DNA from: Mesorhizobium plurifarium
GTDB lineage: Bacteria; Pseudomonadota; Alphaproteobacteria; Rhizobiales; Rhizobiaceae
NCBI GenBank assembly: GCA_000824785.1
Contig: CCNB01000006.1
Span: 124,001-188,000 of the forward strand
Direction of reading: 5' to 3'
Length of the DNA: 64,000 bases
A program made the translations under genes and the position numbers. This document shows, in pieces, positions 18,215 to 26,816 of this stretch. The notes beneath the pieces were generated by a model. That model did not search any database. It was not told where the DNA came from and saw only the letters and a program-made list of their open reading frames with translations. Position 1 is the stretch's first letter, and the number at the start of each line of letters is the position of its first letter.

Positions 18215-18682
18215 TCAGGCCCGCTCGATGCGGCATTGATAGCAATTGTTCCGCGCCGAGCGGACATGGATGTAGGCGATGTCGTCGCGCTCAAGCAGTG
18301 AAGTCGCGCGAGCGGCGATGTCGCCCGTCGGCGTGACTGCGCCGCTGCCATAGACGATGCGATCGTCCTTGCCATAGCCCCTGACGATATAGTCGCTGCT
18401 TTCGAGCATCTCAGGCAGCGCTTGCCCGTCGGCGGCGCGATCGCATTCCTCGGCATGCAGGAAGATCGGGCCGGTTTCGGCATAGGGCTGCGGATCCGGG
18501 AACGGCCGGTAGGCAACGATAAGATAGCCGTCACCCTCGGCGACGTTCTTGAGGCAATGCCTGCATGGCACGCCGTCGCCGTCGGAAATCCGGTGCTCCG
18601 GGGTGCGCCCATAGGCATCGGGCCCTCCCCGCTGCAAGGCGCGCACGGCTTCGGTCGGCAAGGCTTTGAACTGGATGCTCAT
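18215..18682 (-). CDS. DUF1203 domain protein
   Basis: A 155-residue cytoplasmic protein resembling the DUF1203 family. Its features are a CRHCL motif near residue 43, a conserved middle (YLIVAYRPFPDPQPYAETGPIF) with an HAEEC, and a C-terminal NNCYQCRIERA. The paired cysteines may bind metal, but that is only inference. The start was placed at the ATG with GGAGA upstream; an in-frame TTG two codons earlier also exists. No function is known for the family. Confidence 0.82.
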   Translation of the reverse strand: MSIQFKALPTEAVRALQRGGPDAYGRTPEHRISDGDGVPCRHCLKNVAEGDGYLIVAYRPFPDPQPYAETGPIFLHAEECDRAADGQALPEMLESSDYIVRGYGKDDRIVYGSGAVTPTGDIAARATSLLERDDIAYIHVRSARNNCYQCRIERA

Positions 18683-18766
18683 GGGCAATCTCCGGTGTCG
18701 ATGTCCGGAAATTATGGCTCGGCGCCAGCGCTTCCCACCCGATTCCTGACAGGTGGCGCGCGCATA

Positions 18767-18800
18767 TGAAAGAGCCCGGCTGCCTTGCGCAACCGGGCCC
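18767..18800 (-). terminator. Probable terminator after the OmpA-domain gene
   Basis: On the minus strand GCCCGG and CCGGGC pair around a 13-base loop that can pair further (TTGCGCAA), followed by TCTTTCA. The stem is short and the T-run is broken. Confidence 0.5.
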
Positions 18801-18828
18801 TCGACCAGCAGCGTTGTCGGTCTGAGCG

Positions 18829-19386
18829 TTACCGTACGAAATCGTCGAAGCGGCGCAGCGTCACGCGGCGGTTGCGCCAGTTCTCCTGCTGGGTCTGCAC
18901 AAGCAGGAATTCCTCGCCATAGCCGACGGTGTCCAGCGCGAACGAGGGCACGCCGAACTCGTTTACCAGCGTCCGCTTCAGCGAGGCGGCGCGGCGTTCG
19001 GACAGAACCTGGTTCGATTCGAAGGAACCCACGGCGTCGGTGTGGCCCTCGATCAGGATGCGCGCGCCGCGGTCGCGGCGCAGGATGCGATGGAGCGCGT
19101 CTGCGATGATTTCGACCTTGCCGTATTGCGAAGGGGCAATGGCGGCCGAGCCGAACTCGAAATTGATCGACTGGATGTCGATCGAGCGCGCCATGCGCCG
19201 CAGGTCCGGCCGGCGCTTGAATTCGCGAATGGTAACGCGTTCATTGGCGCGCAGCCTCTTCCTTGGCGCGGCGTCGAGCTGCCGCTCGATCGTCGCGGCC
19301 GAAGGCGTGGTCGCCTGTGCGGACGCCAGGCTCGGCATGGCAATTGCCGCAATCATAGCCACGGCAAATGTACGTCGGGTCAACAT
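18829..19386 (-). CDS. OmpA-family peptidoglycan-binding domain protein
   Basis: A 185-residue exported protein. Residues 1-23 are a signal peptide ending near SLASAQA. A basic linker follows, then an OmpA C-terminal domain (about 68-180) with the peptidoglycan-binding pattern LIEGHTDAVGSFESNQVLSE and NRRV. The usual beta barrel is missing, so this should be a soluble periplasmic protein that tethers to peptidoglycan. The partner is unknown. It has its own transcription unit. Confidence 0.85.
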   Translation of the reverse strand: MLTRRTFAVAMIAAIAMPSLASAQATTPSAATIERQLDAAPRKRLRANERVTIREFKRRPDLRRMARSIDIQSINFEFGSAAIAPSQYGKVEIIADALHRILRRDRGARILIEGHTDAVGSFESNQVLSERRAASLKRTLVNEFGVPSFALDTVGYGEEFLLVQTQQENWRNRRVTLRRFDDFVR

Positions 19387-19497
19387 GTCTTTGTCTCCTA
19401 TAAGCTCGGCCTCGTAATGCGGCCGGACAATGGCAAAGACAGTCTGAAGCGGCGATGAACGGGATGTTCAGGCGCAGGGCAATTCCGGGGAACGGCT

Positions 19498-20064
19498 TTA
19501 GCCTCGCATGACGCTGGCCGAGCGCTCGGCGAAGGTCAGCGGACGAACGACCTCCTTCTTCTGCGCCACCGGCGTGAAGCCGAGCTTCTGGTAAAGCGGC
19601 AGAGCCGCCGGGTGATCGAGCGTGCAGGTCTGCACGGTGACGCGCCTTGGGCCATGCGCCCAAGCCGCCGAGATCGCGGCGCCAAGGAACCAGCGGCCGA
19701 TGCCTTGGCCGTGCGCATGTTCCATCATGCCGAAATAGGCGAGCTCCACTTCGTCCGGAAGATGCGGCTTGAGATCGAAGAAACCGGCGGGAGCGCCGTC
19801 GAGATAGAGCACGCGGATGTCGCGGTCCTCGCGGTGCAGGCCGGCGGCAAGCTCCTCGTCGCCCAGCCTCAGCACATTGACCCAATGCCATTTGCGCCCG
19901 ACGCGATCCATCAGATAGCGGTAGAAATGGAGCGGGATATCTTTCGTCTTCAGCAGCGCGATCTGGCGGTTGTAGGGGATCGGCGGCGAGACCGCGGGTG
20001 CGGCATGCATCTCCAGGAAGGTGACCGTGACGTCGATATCTTGCGGCGCGCCGTTTTGCATCAT
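19498..20064 (-). CDS. GNAT-family N-acetyltransferase
   Basis: A 188-residue acetyltransferase of the GNAT fold. The acetyl-CoA-binding motif A is seen as LAYFGMMEHAHGQGIGRWFLG, and the C-terminal LDHPAALPLYQKLGF is typical. The start overlaps the stop of sseA by 4 bases, so the two are co-transcribed. The amine substrate cannot be deduced from sequence. Confidence 0.9.
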   Translation of the reverse strand: MMQNGAPQDIDVTVTFLEMHAAPAVSPPIPYNRQIALLKTKDIPLHFYRYLMDRVGRKWHWVNVLRLGDEELAAGLHREDRDIRVLYLDGAPAGFFDLKPHLPDEVELAYFGMMEHAHGQGIGRWFLGAAISAAWAHGPRRVTVQTCTLDHPAALPLYQKLGFTPVAQKKEVVRPLTFAERSASVMRG

Positions 20065-20912
20065 TCTTTCCCTGTCACCACCGGCGTGTCGCTGAGACCG
20101 CCCCATTCCGTCCACGACCCGTCGTAAAGCCGATTGTCGCTATGGCCGAGCGTTTCCAGCGCCAGCGTGATCGCCGCCGCCGTGATGCCAGAGCCGCAAG
20201 ACGTGACAACGGGCTTCGAGAGGTCGATGCCGGCATCCTCGATCACCTTGCGCAAGCGGTCCTTGGGCAGCAACTCGCCATTCTCGGCAAGCGCCGCAAT
20301 CGGAACATTGCGCGCGCCCGGCATGTGGCCCGAACGGACGCCCGGGCGCGGCTCCGGATCGGTTCCGGCGAAACGGCCGGCCGAGCGTGCGTCGGCGATC
20401 TGGCTCTCCCGGTTGCCGACGATCCTGCGCATTTCGTCGAGGCTAACGACCCGGCCCTTGTCGAAATCGGCATGGAAGACACTCGGGGCGATTTTGGTCG
20501 GCTCGGAAGTCACCGGCCGCCCCTCGGCCTTCCAGCGGTCAATGCCGCCGTTCAGAATGTAGACCTGGAAGACGCCCATGACGCGAAACATCCACCAGGC
20601 ACGTGGCGCCGAGAACAGGCCGGGCCCATCATAGGCGACGATGGTGTCGTCGGCCGAAACGCCCATCGCGCCGACATATTGGGCGAAGTGCTGCGGCGAG
20701 GCCAGTGTGTGCGGCAGTTTCGAATCCGGATCGGAAACCGCGTCCTGGTCGAGGAAGCGCGCTCCGGGAATGTGGGCGGCATCGTATTCGGCGCGGGCAT
20801 CGCGGTTTTGCGCCGGCAGATACCAGGAGGCGTCGATGATGGTGAGGCCGGGCTCGCCAAGCCGCTTCTCCAGCCAATCGGCGTCGACGATGAAAGGACT
20901 GTCCTGCGCCAT
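20061..20912 (-). CDS. sseA: 3-mercaptopyruvate sulfurtransferase
   Basis: A 283-residue two-domain rhodanese. The N-terminal domain is the inactive copy (IDASWYLPAQNRDARAEYDA). The C-terminal domain has the catalytic loop CGSGITA, which marks the mercaptopyruvate rather than the thiosulfate type. The enzyme moves sulfur from 3-mercaptopyruvate, a cysteine breakdown product, to cyanide or thiols. It overlaps the GNAT gene downstream by 4 bases. alaX and cysK lie upstream on the same strand, separated by a repeat element. Confidence 0.94.
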   Translation of the reverse strand: MAQDSPFIVDADWLEKRLGEPGLTIIDASWYLPAQNRDARAEYDAAHIPGARFLDQDAVSDPDSKLPHTLASPQHFAQYVGAMGVSADDTIVAYDGPGLFSAPRAWWMFRVMGVFQVYILNGGIDRWKAEGRPVTSEPTKIAPSVFHADFDKGRVVSLDEMRRIVGNRESQIADARSAGRFAGTDPEPRPGVRSGHMPGARNVPIAALAENGELLPKDRLRKVIEDAGIDLSKPVVTSCGSGITAAAITLALETLGHSDNRLYDGSWTEWGGLSDTPVVTGKE

Positions 20913-20941
20913 TTTTGTTCTCCCTGCCCCGCCTTCGCGCT

Positions 20942-20994
20942 TAGAGCAAGATGCCGGAGCGGTTTTCGGGCGACATCATGCTCTACCTCTTTGA
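20942..20994. repeat. Short intergenic mosaic element, class A
   Basis: The element starts TAGAGCAAGATG, has the core GGAGCGGTTTTCGG and closes with CATCATGCTCTA, giving inverted ends AGAGCA and TGCTCT. It is related to the copies at 50131 and 56575. It sits between alaX and sseA. Confidence 0.65.
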
Positions 20995-21038
20995 CCTCGG
21001 ATGATGTCAGGTCGCTTCAACCCGAAATCATCCGGCGG

Positions 21039-21785
21039 TCAGCTCGCCGGCATCGGTCCGAAGCGGATGCGGAAGCGGCGGTTCTCGCGGCCTTTCTTCT
21101 CGATCTTGCCGATATGTATGTCACCGACCTCGCCGGTCGACCTCACATGCGTGCCGCCGCAGGGCTGGCTGTCGATCGAACCGTTGTCGCCGATGCAGAC
21201 CAGGCGGATCTTGCCGGTACCGACCGGCGGACGGACGTTCTTTGATTTGACCAGGCCGGGATTGGCGGCAAGCGCCTCGTCGGTGATCAGCCGGGTGAAG
21301 ATCGGATGGTCGGCGCGCACCAGCTCCATCAGCCGGGCGGTCACATCCTCCTTGGTGAAACCGGCGTCGGGAATATCGAAATCGACACGACTGTCGTCCT
21401 CGGCGACCGCTGCCCCGGTGATTGGGAAGGGGCACACGACGGTCAGCAGGTGGCAGGCGGAATGCATGCGCATCAGGAGGTGTCGCCGCTCCCAGTCGAT
21501 TAGAAGCTTCAGCTTTTCGCCGACTGCCGGCAAGGCCTGTTCCGGCGCAGGCACATGGATGATCTCTTCCTTGGTTTCGCCGGTGATGGTGGCGGCGATC
21601 GCGATGCGGCCGCCGTCGGCACGTTCGAGCATGCCGGTATCGCCCGGCTGTCCGCCCGACGTGGCGTAGAAGATCGTGCGGTCGAGAAGGATGCCGCCGC
21701 GATCGTTGATGGCGACGACCTCGGCCTCGGCCGTCTTCTGGTAGGCGTCGTCGCGAAACAGCGCCTCGGTCTTGTACGCCATCAT
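21039..21785 (-). CDS. Alanyl-tRNA editing protein (AlaX)
   Basis: AlaX proteins hydrolyse mischarged Ser-tRNA(Ala) (some also Gly-tRNA(Ala)) in trans. The 248-residue protein has the four zinc ligands of the editing domain: HSACH in LMRMHSACHLL, and Cys and His in QPCGGTHVRSTGEVGD. The preceding N-terminal beta barrel (GGQPGDTGMLE) makes it the AlaX-M type. It overlaps cysK upstream by 4 bases, so both come from one mRNA. The pairing of tRNA proofreading with cysteine synthesis from O-acetylserine is notable. Confidence 0.93.
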   Translation of the reverse strand: MMAYKTEALFRDDAYQKTAEAEVVAINDRGGILLDRTIFYATSGGQPGDTGMLERADGGRIAIAATITGETKEEIIHVPAPEQALPAVGEKLKLLIDWERRHLLMRMHSACHLLTVVCPFPITGAAVAEDDSRVDFDIPDAGFTKEDVTARLMELVRADHPIFTRLITDEALAANPGLVKSKNVRPPVGTGKIRLVCIGDNGSIDSQPCGGTHVRSTGEVGDIHIGKIEKKGRENRRFRIRFGPMPAS

Positions 21786-22816
21786 GCTACCTTTTCGAAC
21801 GGCACGGAAATGTCGGCTTTTTCCTCCATCCAGCCCGGCACCGGAAGGTTCTTGCCGCGCAGGAATTCCGGATTGAAGAGCTTGGACTGGTAGCGCGTGC
21901 CGTAGTCGGCAAGGATCGTCACGATGGTGTGGCCGGGTCCGAGCTCGCGCGCCAGCCGGATGGCGCCGGCGATGTTGATGCCTGTCGAGCCGCCGACGCA
22001 GAGCCCCTCTTCCTGGATCAGGTCGAAGATGATGCGCAACGCTTCCTCGTCAGGGATCTGGTAGGAGAAGTCCGGCGTGAAGCCTTCGAGATTGGCGGTG
22101 ATGCGGCCCTGGCCGATGCCCTCGGTGATCGAGTTGCCGTCGGATTTCAACTCGCCGCTGGTGTAGAAACTGTAGAGCGCGGCGCCCAGCGGATCGGCGA
22201 GCGCGATCTTGACGTCCTTGCTCTTGCCCTTGAGCCCGAGAGCGACACCGGCGAGCGTGCCGCCGGAGCCGACGGCCGAGACGAAGCCGTCGATCTTGCC
22301 GCCGGTCTGGGCCCAGATTTCCTGCGCGGTCGTGCGGACATGGCCGTCGCGGTTGGCGACATTGTCGAACTGGTTGGCCCAGATCGCGCCGTTGGGTTCG
22401 GAGCGCGCCAGTTGCTCGGCAAGGCGGCCCGACAGTTTTATGTAATTGTTGGCGTTCTTGTACGGCACGGCCGGCACTTCGATGAGCTCCGCGCCCAGGA
22501 TCTTGATCGTGTCCTTCTTTTCCTGGCTCTGCGTGTCGGGGATGACGATCACGGTGCGGTAGCCGAGCGCCTTGGCGACCAGCGTCAAGCCGATGCCGGT
22601 GTTGCCGGCAGTGCCTTCGACGATGAGCCCGCCGGGCTTGAGCAGGCCGCGCTGCTCGGCATCGCGGATGATGAAAAGGCCGGCGCGATCTTTCACCGAT
22701 TGTCCCGGATTCATGAATTCGGCCTTGCCGAGGATCTCACACCCGGTCGCTTCCGAAGCCTTGTTGAGCCGGATCAGGGGCGTGTTGCCGATCGCTTCGA
22801 TCACAGAACGGGGCAT
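21782..22816 (-). CDS. cysK: Cysteine synthase A (O-acetylserine sulfhydrylase)
   Basis: This PLP enzyme makes cysteine from O-acetylserine and sulfide. The 344-residue protein has the PLP lysine in PGQSVKDRAG, the substrate loop GTAGNTGIG, the phosphate-binding AVGSGGTLAG and the STGIN turn. The ATG giving MPRSVIEAIGN was chosen because AAGGA lies just upstream; an ATG five codons earlier is possible. It is first in an operon with alaX. It is longer at the C terminus than enteric CysK, as usual for rhizobial members. Confidence 0.93.
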   Translation of the reverse strand: MPRSVIEAIGNTPLIRLNKASEATGCEILGKAEFMNPGQSVKDRAGLFIIRDAEQRGLLKPGGLIVEGTAGNTGIGLTLVAKALGYRTVIVIPDTQSQEKKDTIKILGAELIEVPAVPYKNANNYIKLSGRLAEQLARSEPNGAIWANQFDNVANRDGHVRTTAQEIWAQTGGKIDGFVSAVGSGGTLAGVALGLKGKSKDVKIALADPLGAALYSFYTSGELKSDGNSITEGIGQGRITANLEGFTPDFSYQIPDEEALRIIFDLIQEEGLCVGGSTGINIAGAIRLARELGPGHTIVTILADYGTRYQSKLFNPEFLRGKNLPVPGWMEEKADISVPFEKVA

Positions 22817-23007
22817 GTGGGATTCCTTCATGTGTGCGGCGAGACCCTAAAAACCGGGCGCCGCGGTTTCAAGGCAAGATTTTGCCTGGTCCAGTCGCAT
22901 TCCGGATGGTGCAATGCTCGCGATCATTTCAACGCCGGGTGCAAAACCGCTCTTTTCAACCGATTTCTCCGCCGCTAGAGCAGATCGCAACATCCGCAGG
23001 ACACCCC

Positions 23008-23856
23008 ATGACACTTTACCGGGCCAATCCGAAAGACGGTGTCGCCTGGATCACGGGCGGCAGCAGCGGGCTTGGCCGGGCACTGGCCAAGGATCTCGCC
23101 AATCAGGGCTATGCCGTGGCGGTGACGTCGCTGCCGCAGGATCCGGCCGACACGCTGATCGTCGAAACCGCGCAGATGTCCGGACATGTGAGGTCCTTTC
23201 CCTGCGACGTGACCGACGAGCACGGCATGGCGCGCACGGCCGCCGCGATCGAAGAACAGATGGGGCCGATCGTGCTTGCCGTCTTCAACGCCGGCAACTA
23301 CATCGCCACCCCCGGCGAGAATCTAGTGGTGCGCGATTTCCATCGCTCCTTCGCCGTGAATTATTTCGGCATTGTCAACGGCGTGGTGCCTGTCGTCGAG
23401 CATATGCGCGTGCGCGGACGCGGCCATGTCGTTCTGGTCGGATCGGTCACCGCCTATTCCGGCTGGCCGACAACGGCGGCCTATGGCGGCACCAAGGCCG
23501 CGATCAACATCCTGGCGGAGTCGCTGAAATACGACTTCGACAAGATGAACATCCGTGTCCAGGTCATCAATCCGGGATTCGTCGACACGCCCTTGACCGA
23601 AAAGAACAAGCTGCCGATGCCGGGCCTCATGCCTGTGCACCGCGCGTCGCGCCGCATGGCGCGCGGCATCAGGAAGGGCGGCTTCGAAGTCACCTTCCCG
23701 TATCACATAAGCTGGCCGTTGAAGCTGCTCGGCCTGCTGCCGCGGCCGATCGGCCGCTTCGTCATCGGCCTCACCACACACTGGTGGGGGCGGCCGTTGC
23801 ATTTCGATCGCAGGCCGGCGGGCGAACAAGACCCATCCCGCGACAGGGCACCATAA
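23008..23856 (+). CDS. SDR-family oxidoreductase
   Basis: A 282-residue short-chain dehydrogenase. The cofactor motif is WITGGSSGLGRALAKDLA (TGxxxGxG). NAG appears in VFNAGNYI, and the catalytic Ser, Tyr and Lys lie in VGSVTAYSGWPTTAAYGGTK. The start was placed at the ATG giving MTLYRANPKDG; the frame is open further upstream but that sequence is not protein-like. Substrate unknown. It is followed after about 70 bases by an alpha/beta hydrolase on the same strand. Confidence 0.9.
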   Translation: MTLYRANPKDGVAWITGGSSGLGRALAKDLANQGYAVAVTSLPQDPADTLIVETAQMSGHVRSFPCDVTDEHGMARTAAAIEEQMGPIVLAVFNAGNYIATPGENLVVRDFHRSFAVNYFGIVNGVVPVVEHMRVRGRGHVVLVGSVTAYSGWPTTAAYGGTKAAINILAESLKYDFDKMNIRVQVINPGFVDTPLTEKNKLPMPGLMPVHRASRRMARGIRKGGFEVTFPYHISWPLKLLGLLPRPIGRFVIGLTTHWWGRPLHFDRRPAGEQDPSRDRAP

Positions 23857-23925
23857 GCCGACGCAACGGCGATTGCCTGCCGGCGGGTACGGCCATAGGT
23901 TGAGAATCATTGCTTGGAGACTGGG

Positions 23926-24915
23926 ATGGGGCGGCGGATCGTGCTGGCGGTGCTTGGCCTTGCAGTCATCCTGGTCGCCGGCTTCTTCCTTGGCCCGCGC
24001 GTGCCGGTCGATACCACAATCCGCTTCGATCCATCGGTGATCGGCGATGATCCGCAGGCCTATCTGGCGCGTGAGGAGGCAGCCGTGCCCAACATTCGCG
24101 ACGGGCTCGACAAGGAGATCATCTGGGCGAACCCGATGGTCCACGCCAAGACGCCTTTGGCCATCGTCTACATCCATGGCTTTTCCGCTTCGAAGGGCGA
24201 GGTTCGCCCGCTGCCGGACGATGTCGCAGACGAATTGGACGCCAACCTTTTCTTCACGCGCCTGACCGGCCACGGCCAGGACGGCGCGACGATGGCGCAA
24301 GGCAGCGTCAATGCCTGGATCAACGACTATGAGGAGGCCTTGGCCATCGGCCGCGCCATCGGCGACAAGGTGATCGTCATCGGTACCTCGACCGGCGGCT
24401 CGCTGGCGGCATGGGCCGCAACACAGCCGGGCGCTTCGGACGGTGTCGCGGCCATAGCGTTCATATCGCCGAATTTCGGCGTCAAGGCCTCCGGCGCCGA
24501 GGTGCTGACCATGCCCTGGGGCAGGCAGATCGCAGAACTTGTCGGCGGTAAGGAGCGCAGCTTCCCGGCGCGCAACGCGCTGCACGAGAAATTCTGGACC
24601 ACCAGATATCCCATGAAGGCGGTGCTGCCGATGGCGGCACTCACCAACCTCGCCTATGGCGCGCCGGTCGAGAAGGCAACGATCCCCGCCCTGTTCATCT
24701 TCTCGGATTCCGACAAGGTGGTGCGGCCGGATCGCACGCGCGAGATTGCCGGGCGCTGGGGCGCTCCGCACGAGCTGGTTCCGGTCGACGACACCGGAGA
24801 TCCGGACAATCACGTCATCGCCGGCGATGCGCTGTCGCCGCAGACCACGGCTTTCCTCACCCAGCGTATCGTGGTGTGGGTGAAGGCGCTGATGCAGCAG
24901 CAAGCAGCCCAGTGA
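23926..24915 (+). CDS. Membrane-anchored alpha/beta hydrolase (serine aminopeptidase S33 type)
   Basis: A 329-residue protein with an N-terminal hydrophobic segment (IVLAVLGLAVILVAGFFLGP) that is either a signal anchor or a signal peptide. An alpha/beta hydrolase fold follows. The oxyanion region is VYIHGFSASKGE, the nucleophile elbow is GTSTGGS, and a late Asp (FIFSDSDKVV) and His (DPDNHVIAG) complete a triad. The ATG with GGAG upstream was preferred to a TTG four codons earlier. Probably a periplasmic or membrane-bound lipase or esterase; substrate unknown. Confidence 0.85.
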   Translation: MGRRIVLAVLGLAVILVAGFFLGPRVPVDTTIRFDPSVIGDDPQAYLAREEAAVPNIRDGLDKEIIWANPMVHAKTPLAIVYIHGFSASKGEVRPLPDDVADELDANLFFTRLTGHGQDGATMAQGSVNAWINDYEEALAIGRAIGDKVIVIGTSTGGSLAAWAATQPGASDGVAAIAFISPNFGVKASGAEVLTMPWGRQIAELVGGKERSFPARNALHEKFWTTRYPMKAVLPMAALTNLAYGAPVEKATIPALFIFSDSDKVVRPDRTREIAGRWGAPHELVPVDDTGDPDNHVIAGDALSPQTTAFLTQRIVVWVKALMQQQAAQ

Positions 24916-24919
24916 GACG

Positions 24920-24950
24920 AAAATGGCCGGAGCGATGCTCCGGCCATTCC
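24920..24950. terminator. Bidirectional terminator between convergent genes
   Basis: AATGGCCGGAGC and GCTCCGGCCATT form a 12-pair perfect stem around GAT, flanked by AAAA on one side and TTCCTC on the other. It separates the hydrolase gene from the convergent RNA helicase gene and fits best as the helicase terminator. Confidence 0.8.
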
Positions 24951-24969
24951 TCGATCGGATTTGATGAGC

Positions 24970-26427
24970 TCAAGCAGCCCGGTTCGCCGGACGTTTGCCG
25001 CCGAAGCGGCGCTTGTTGTTGCCCTTGAAGCGTTTGAAGCCGTCGGGCTTGCTCGAGCCATTCGGCTTGGCCGCGGCCGGGCGTTCACCTTGTGGCTTCG
25101 GTCCGCGCTCGCCATTGGGCTCGCCGGCGAAGTGCTTCTTGCCACCGCCATTGCCCGGACGGCGGCCATCGCGGCGGCCGCCATGATGCTCGCGGTCATT
25201 GGCGGGCTCGAAATGGCGCTCGGCCTTTTCCCTGGGGTCGCGCTGCGGATCCGGGCTGCCGAGGTGATCGGCAACGACCGGCAGCTTCATGCGGATGATG
25301 CGCTCGACCTGCCGCAGCTTGGCATTCTCCGAAGGATCGCAAAGCGTGATCGCGATGCCGTCCCTGCCGTTGCGGCCGGTGCGGCCGATGCGGTGGACAT
25401 AGCTTTCCGCCTCGTCCGGCAGGTCGAAATTCACGACATGGCTGATGCCGGGCACGTCGATGCCGCGCGCGGCGATATCGGTCGCAACCAGGATGCGAAC
25501 CGAGCCGTCGCGGAAATCGTTGAGCGCCTTCTGGCGAGCGTTCTGCGACTTGTTGCCGTGGATGACGGCGGCTTCGAAACCGTCGCGTACAAGATCCTTG
25601 GTGACGCGGTCGGCGCCGTGCTTGGTGCGTGAGAACACGATCACCGTGCGCATCGCCTCGTCGGCCAGCATCTTTGACAGCACCTGGCGCTTCTGCTTGG
25701 TGCGGGCGAGCACCACGCTCTGCACGATCTCGGCCGCCGTCGTGCTTTGCGGCGAGACCTCGATGCGGACCGGATCCTTCAACAGGCCCTTGGCGAGTTC
25801 GGCGATCTCGTTCGGCATGGTGGCCGAGAACAGCGCCGTCTGGCGGTCCGGCGCGGTCGCCTTGGCGATGCGCTTGACGTCGTTGATGAAGCCCATGTCC
25901 AGCATGCGATCGCCCTCGTCGAGGACGAGCCATTTGGTGTCGGCAAGGATCAGATCACCCTCGCGCACCAGATCGGTCAATCGGCCAGGCGTGGCGATCA
26001 GGATATCGACTCCGGGCGCGATCTTCTTCACCTGGCTGAAGCGCGAAACGCCGCCAAGGACGAGCGCGGTCGATATATGCGCGCCTTTGGCAAGCAGCTT
26101 GATCGTGTCCTCGATCTGAACGGCGAGCTCGCGGGTCGGCGCCAGGATCAGCGCGCGCGCCGTCTTCGGCCGTCGCTTGGTGCCGAGGCCGATGATCTTC
26201 GACAGGATCGGCAGCGCGAAGGCCGCCGTCTTGCCCGAACCGGTCTGGGCGATGCCGAATATGTCGCGGCCTTCGAGCTGCGGCGGGATCGCCTGCACCT
26301 GAATCGGCTTCGGCTCGGTGAAGCCCGCGGCAACCGTGGCCTTCAGCAGCGCACCGCCGATGCCAAGGGCCGCGAAACCGGAGAGTTCCTCAGCGTCGTT
26401 GCTGGGGATAGTGTTTTCGTTGGTCAA
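24970..26427 (-). CDS. DEAD-box RNA helicase (RhlE-type)
   Basis: A 485-residue ATP-dependent RNA helicase. Motifs in order: Q motif near residues 15-45, [29 protein letters not shown] (DEGD in place of DEAD), [11 protein letters not shown] and [10 protein letters not shown]. The last about 95 residues are low-complexity and rich in Gly, Lys, Arg, Pro and Asn, an RNA-binding tail usual in RhlE proteins. It is likely to act in ribosome assembly or mRNA turnover, often induced by cold. The long upstream gap may hold regulatory RNA structure. Confidence 0.95.
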   Translation of the reverse strand: MTNENTIPSNDAEELSGFAALGIGGALLKATVAAGFTEPKPIQVQAIPPQLEGRDIFGIAQTGSGKTAAFALPILSKIIGLGTKRRPKTARALILAPTRELAVQIEDTIKLLAKGAHISTALVLGGVSRFSQVKKIAPGVDILIATPGRLTDLVREGDLILADTKWLVLDEGDRMLDMGFINDVKRIAKATAPDRQTALFSATMPNEIAELAKGLLKDPVRIEVSPQSTTAAEIVQSVVLARTKQKRQVLSKMLADEAMRTVIVFSRTKHGADRVTKDLVRDGFEAAVIHGNKSQNARQKALNDFRDGSVRILVATDIAARGIDVPGISHVVNFDLPDEAESYVHRIGRTGRNGRDGIAITLCDPSENAKLRQVERIIRMKLPVVADHLGSPDPQRDPREKAERHFEPANDREHHGGRRDGRRPGNGGGKKHFAGEPNGERGPKPQGERPAAAKPNGSSKPDGFKRFKGNNKRRFGGKRPANRAA

Positions 26428-26816
26428 AATTATCTTCTTTCAGGCGGCGCAATCGCCGCAAACGTCGAATGGCGGCAGGGCGCAACCTGCCGTCGAAACA
26501 ATCATCAGGAAACGACAAGGCGGCGGACGAGAAACGTCCGCGCGGCTGCGCTGTCGTGCCCGCGGGCTTCATGCCCCGGGGCTTTTTCGCCGTCTTGCCG
26601 ATCGGCCGGGGCCGACTTGAAAGAGGGAAAACAGACGCAACCAGTCTCATTCGTGGAGAAAGCCGGACAAGCCGGCCCAAGCGCCTATGCCGCCGCATAT
26701 GGCCGAGTCCGCGCCGAAATGCAAGGGGTCATGTTGCAATGCAGCAAAACGAGGGCGCTTGCGCTCCCCTGCCCTCGCCATTACCACAACTGACTTATCC
26801 GTTTTGGGGACCAGCG
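26428..26816. other. 389-base gap between divergent helicase and pccB genes
   Basis: No protein gene is supported here, though the frame of pccB stays open upstream. Two hairpins are visible on the plus strand: GGCGGACG/CGTCCGC at about 26522-26540, and GCCCGCGGGC/GCCCCGGGGC followed by TTTTT at about 26562-26586. The second looks like a terminator or attenuator well ahead of pccB. The part next to the helicase would form its 5' leader. Confidence 0.4.
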
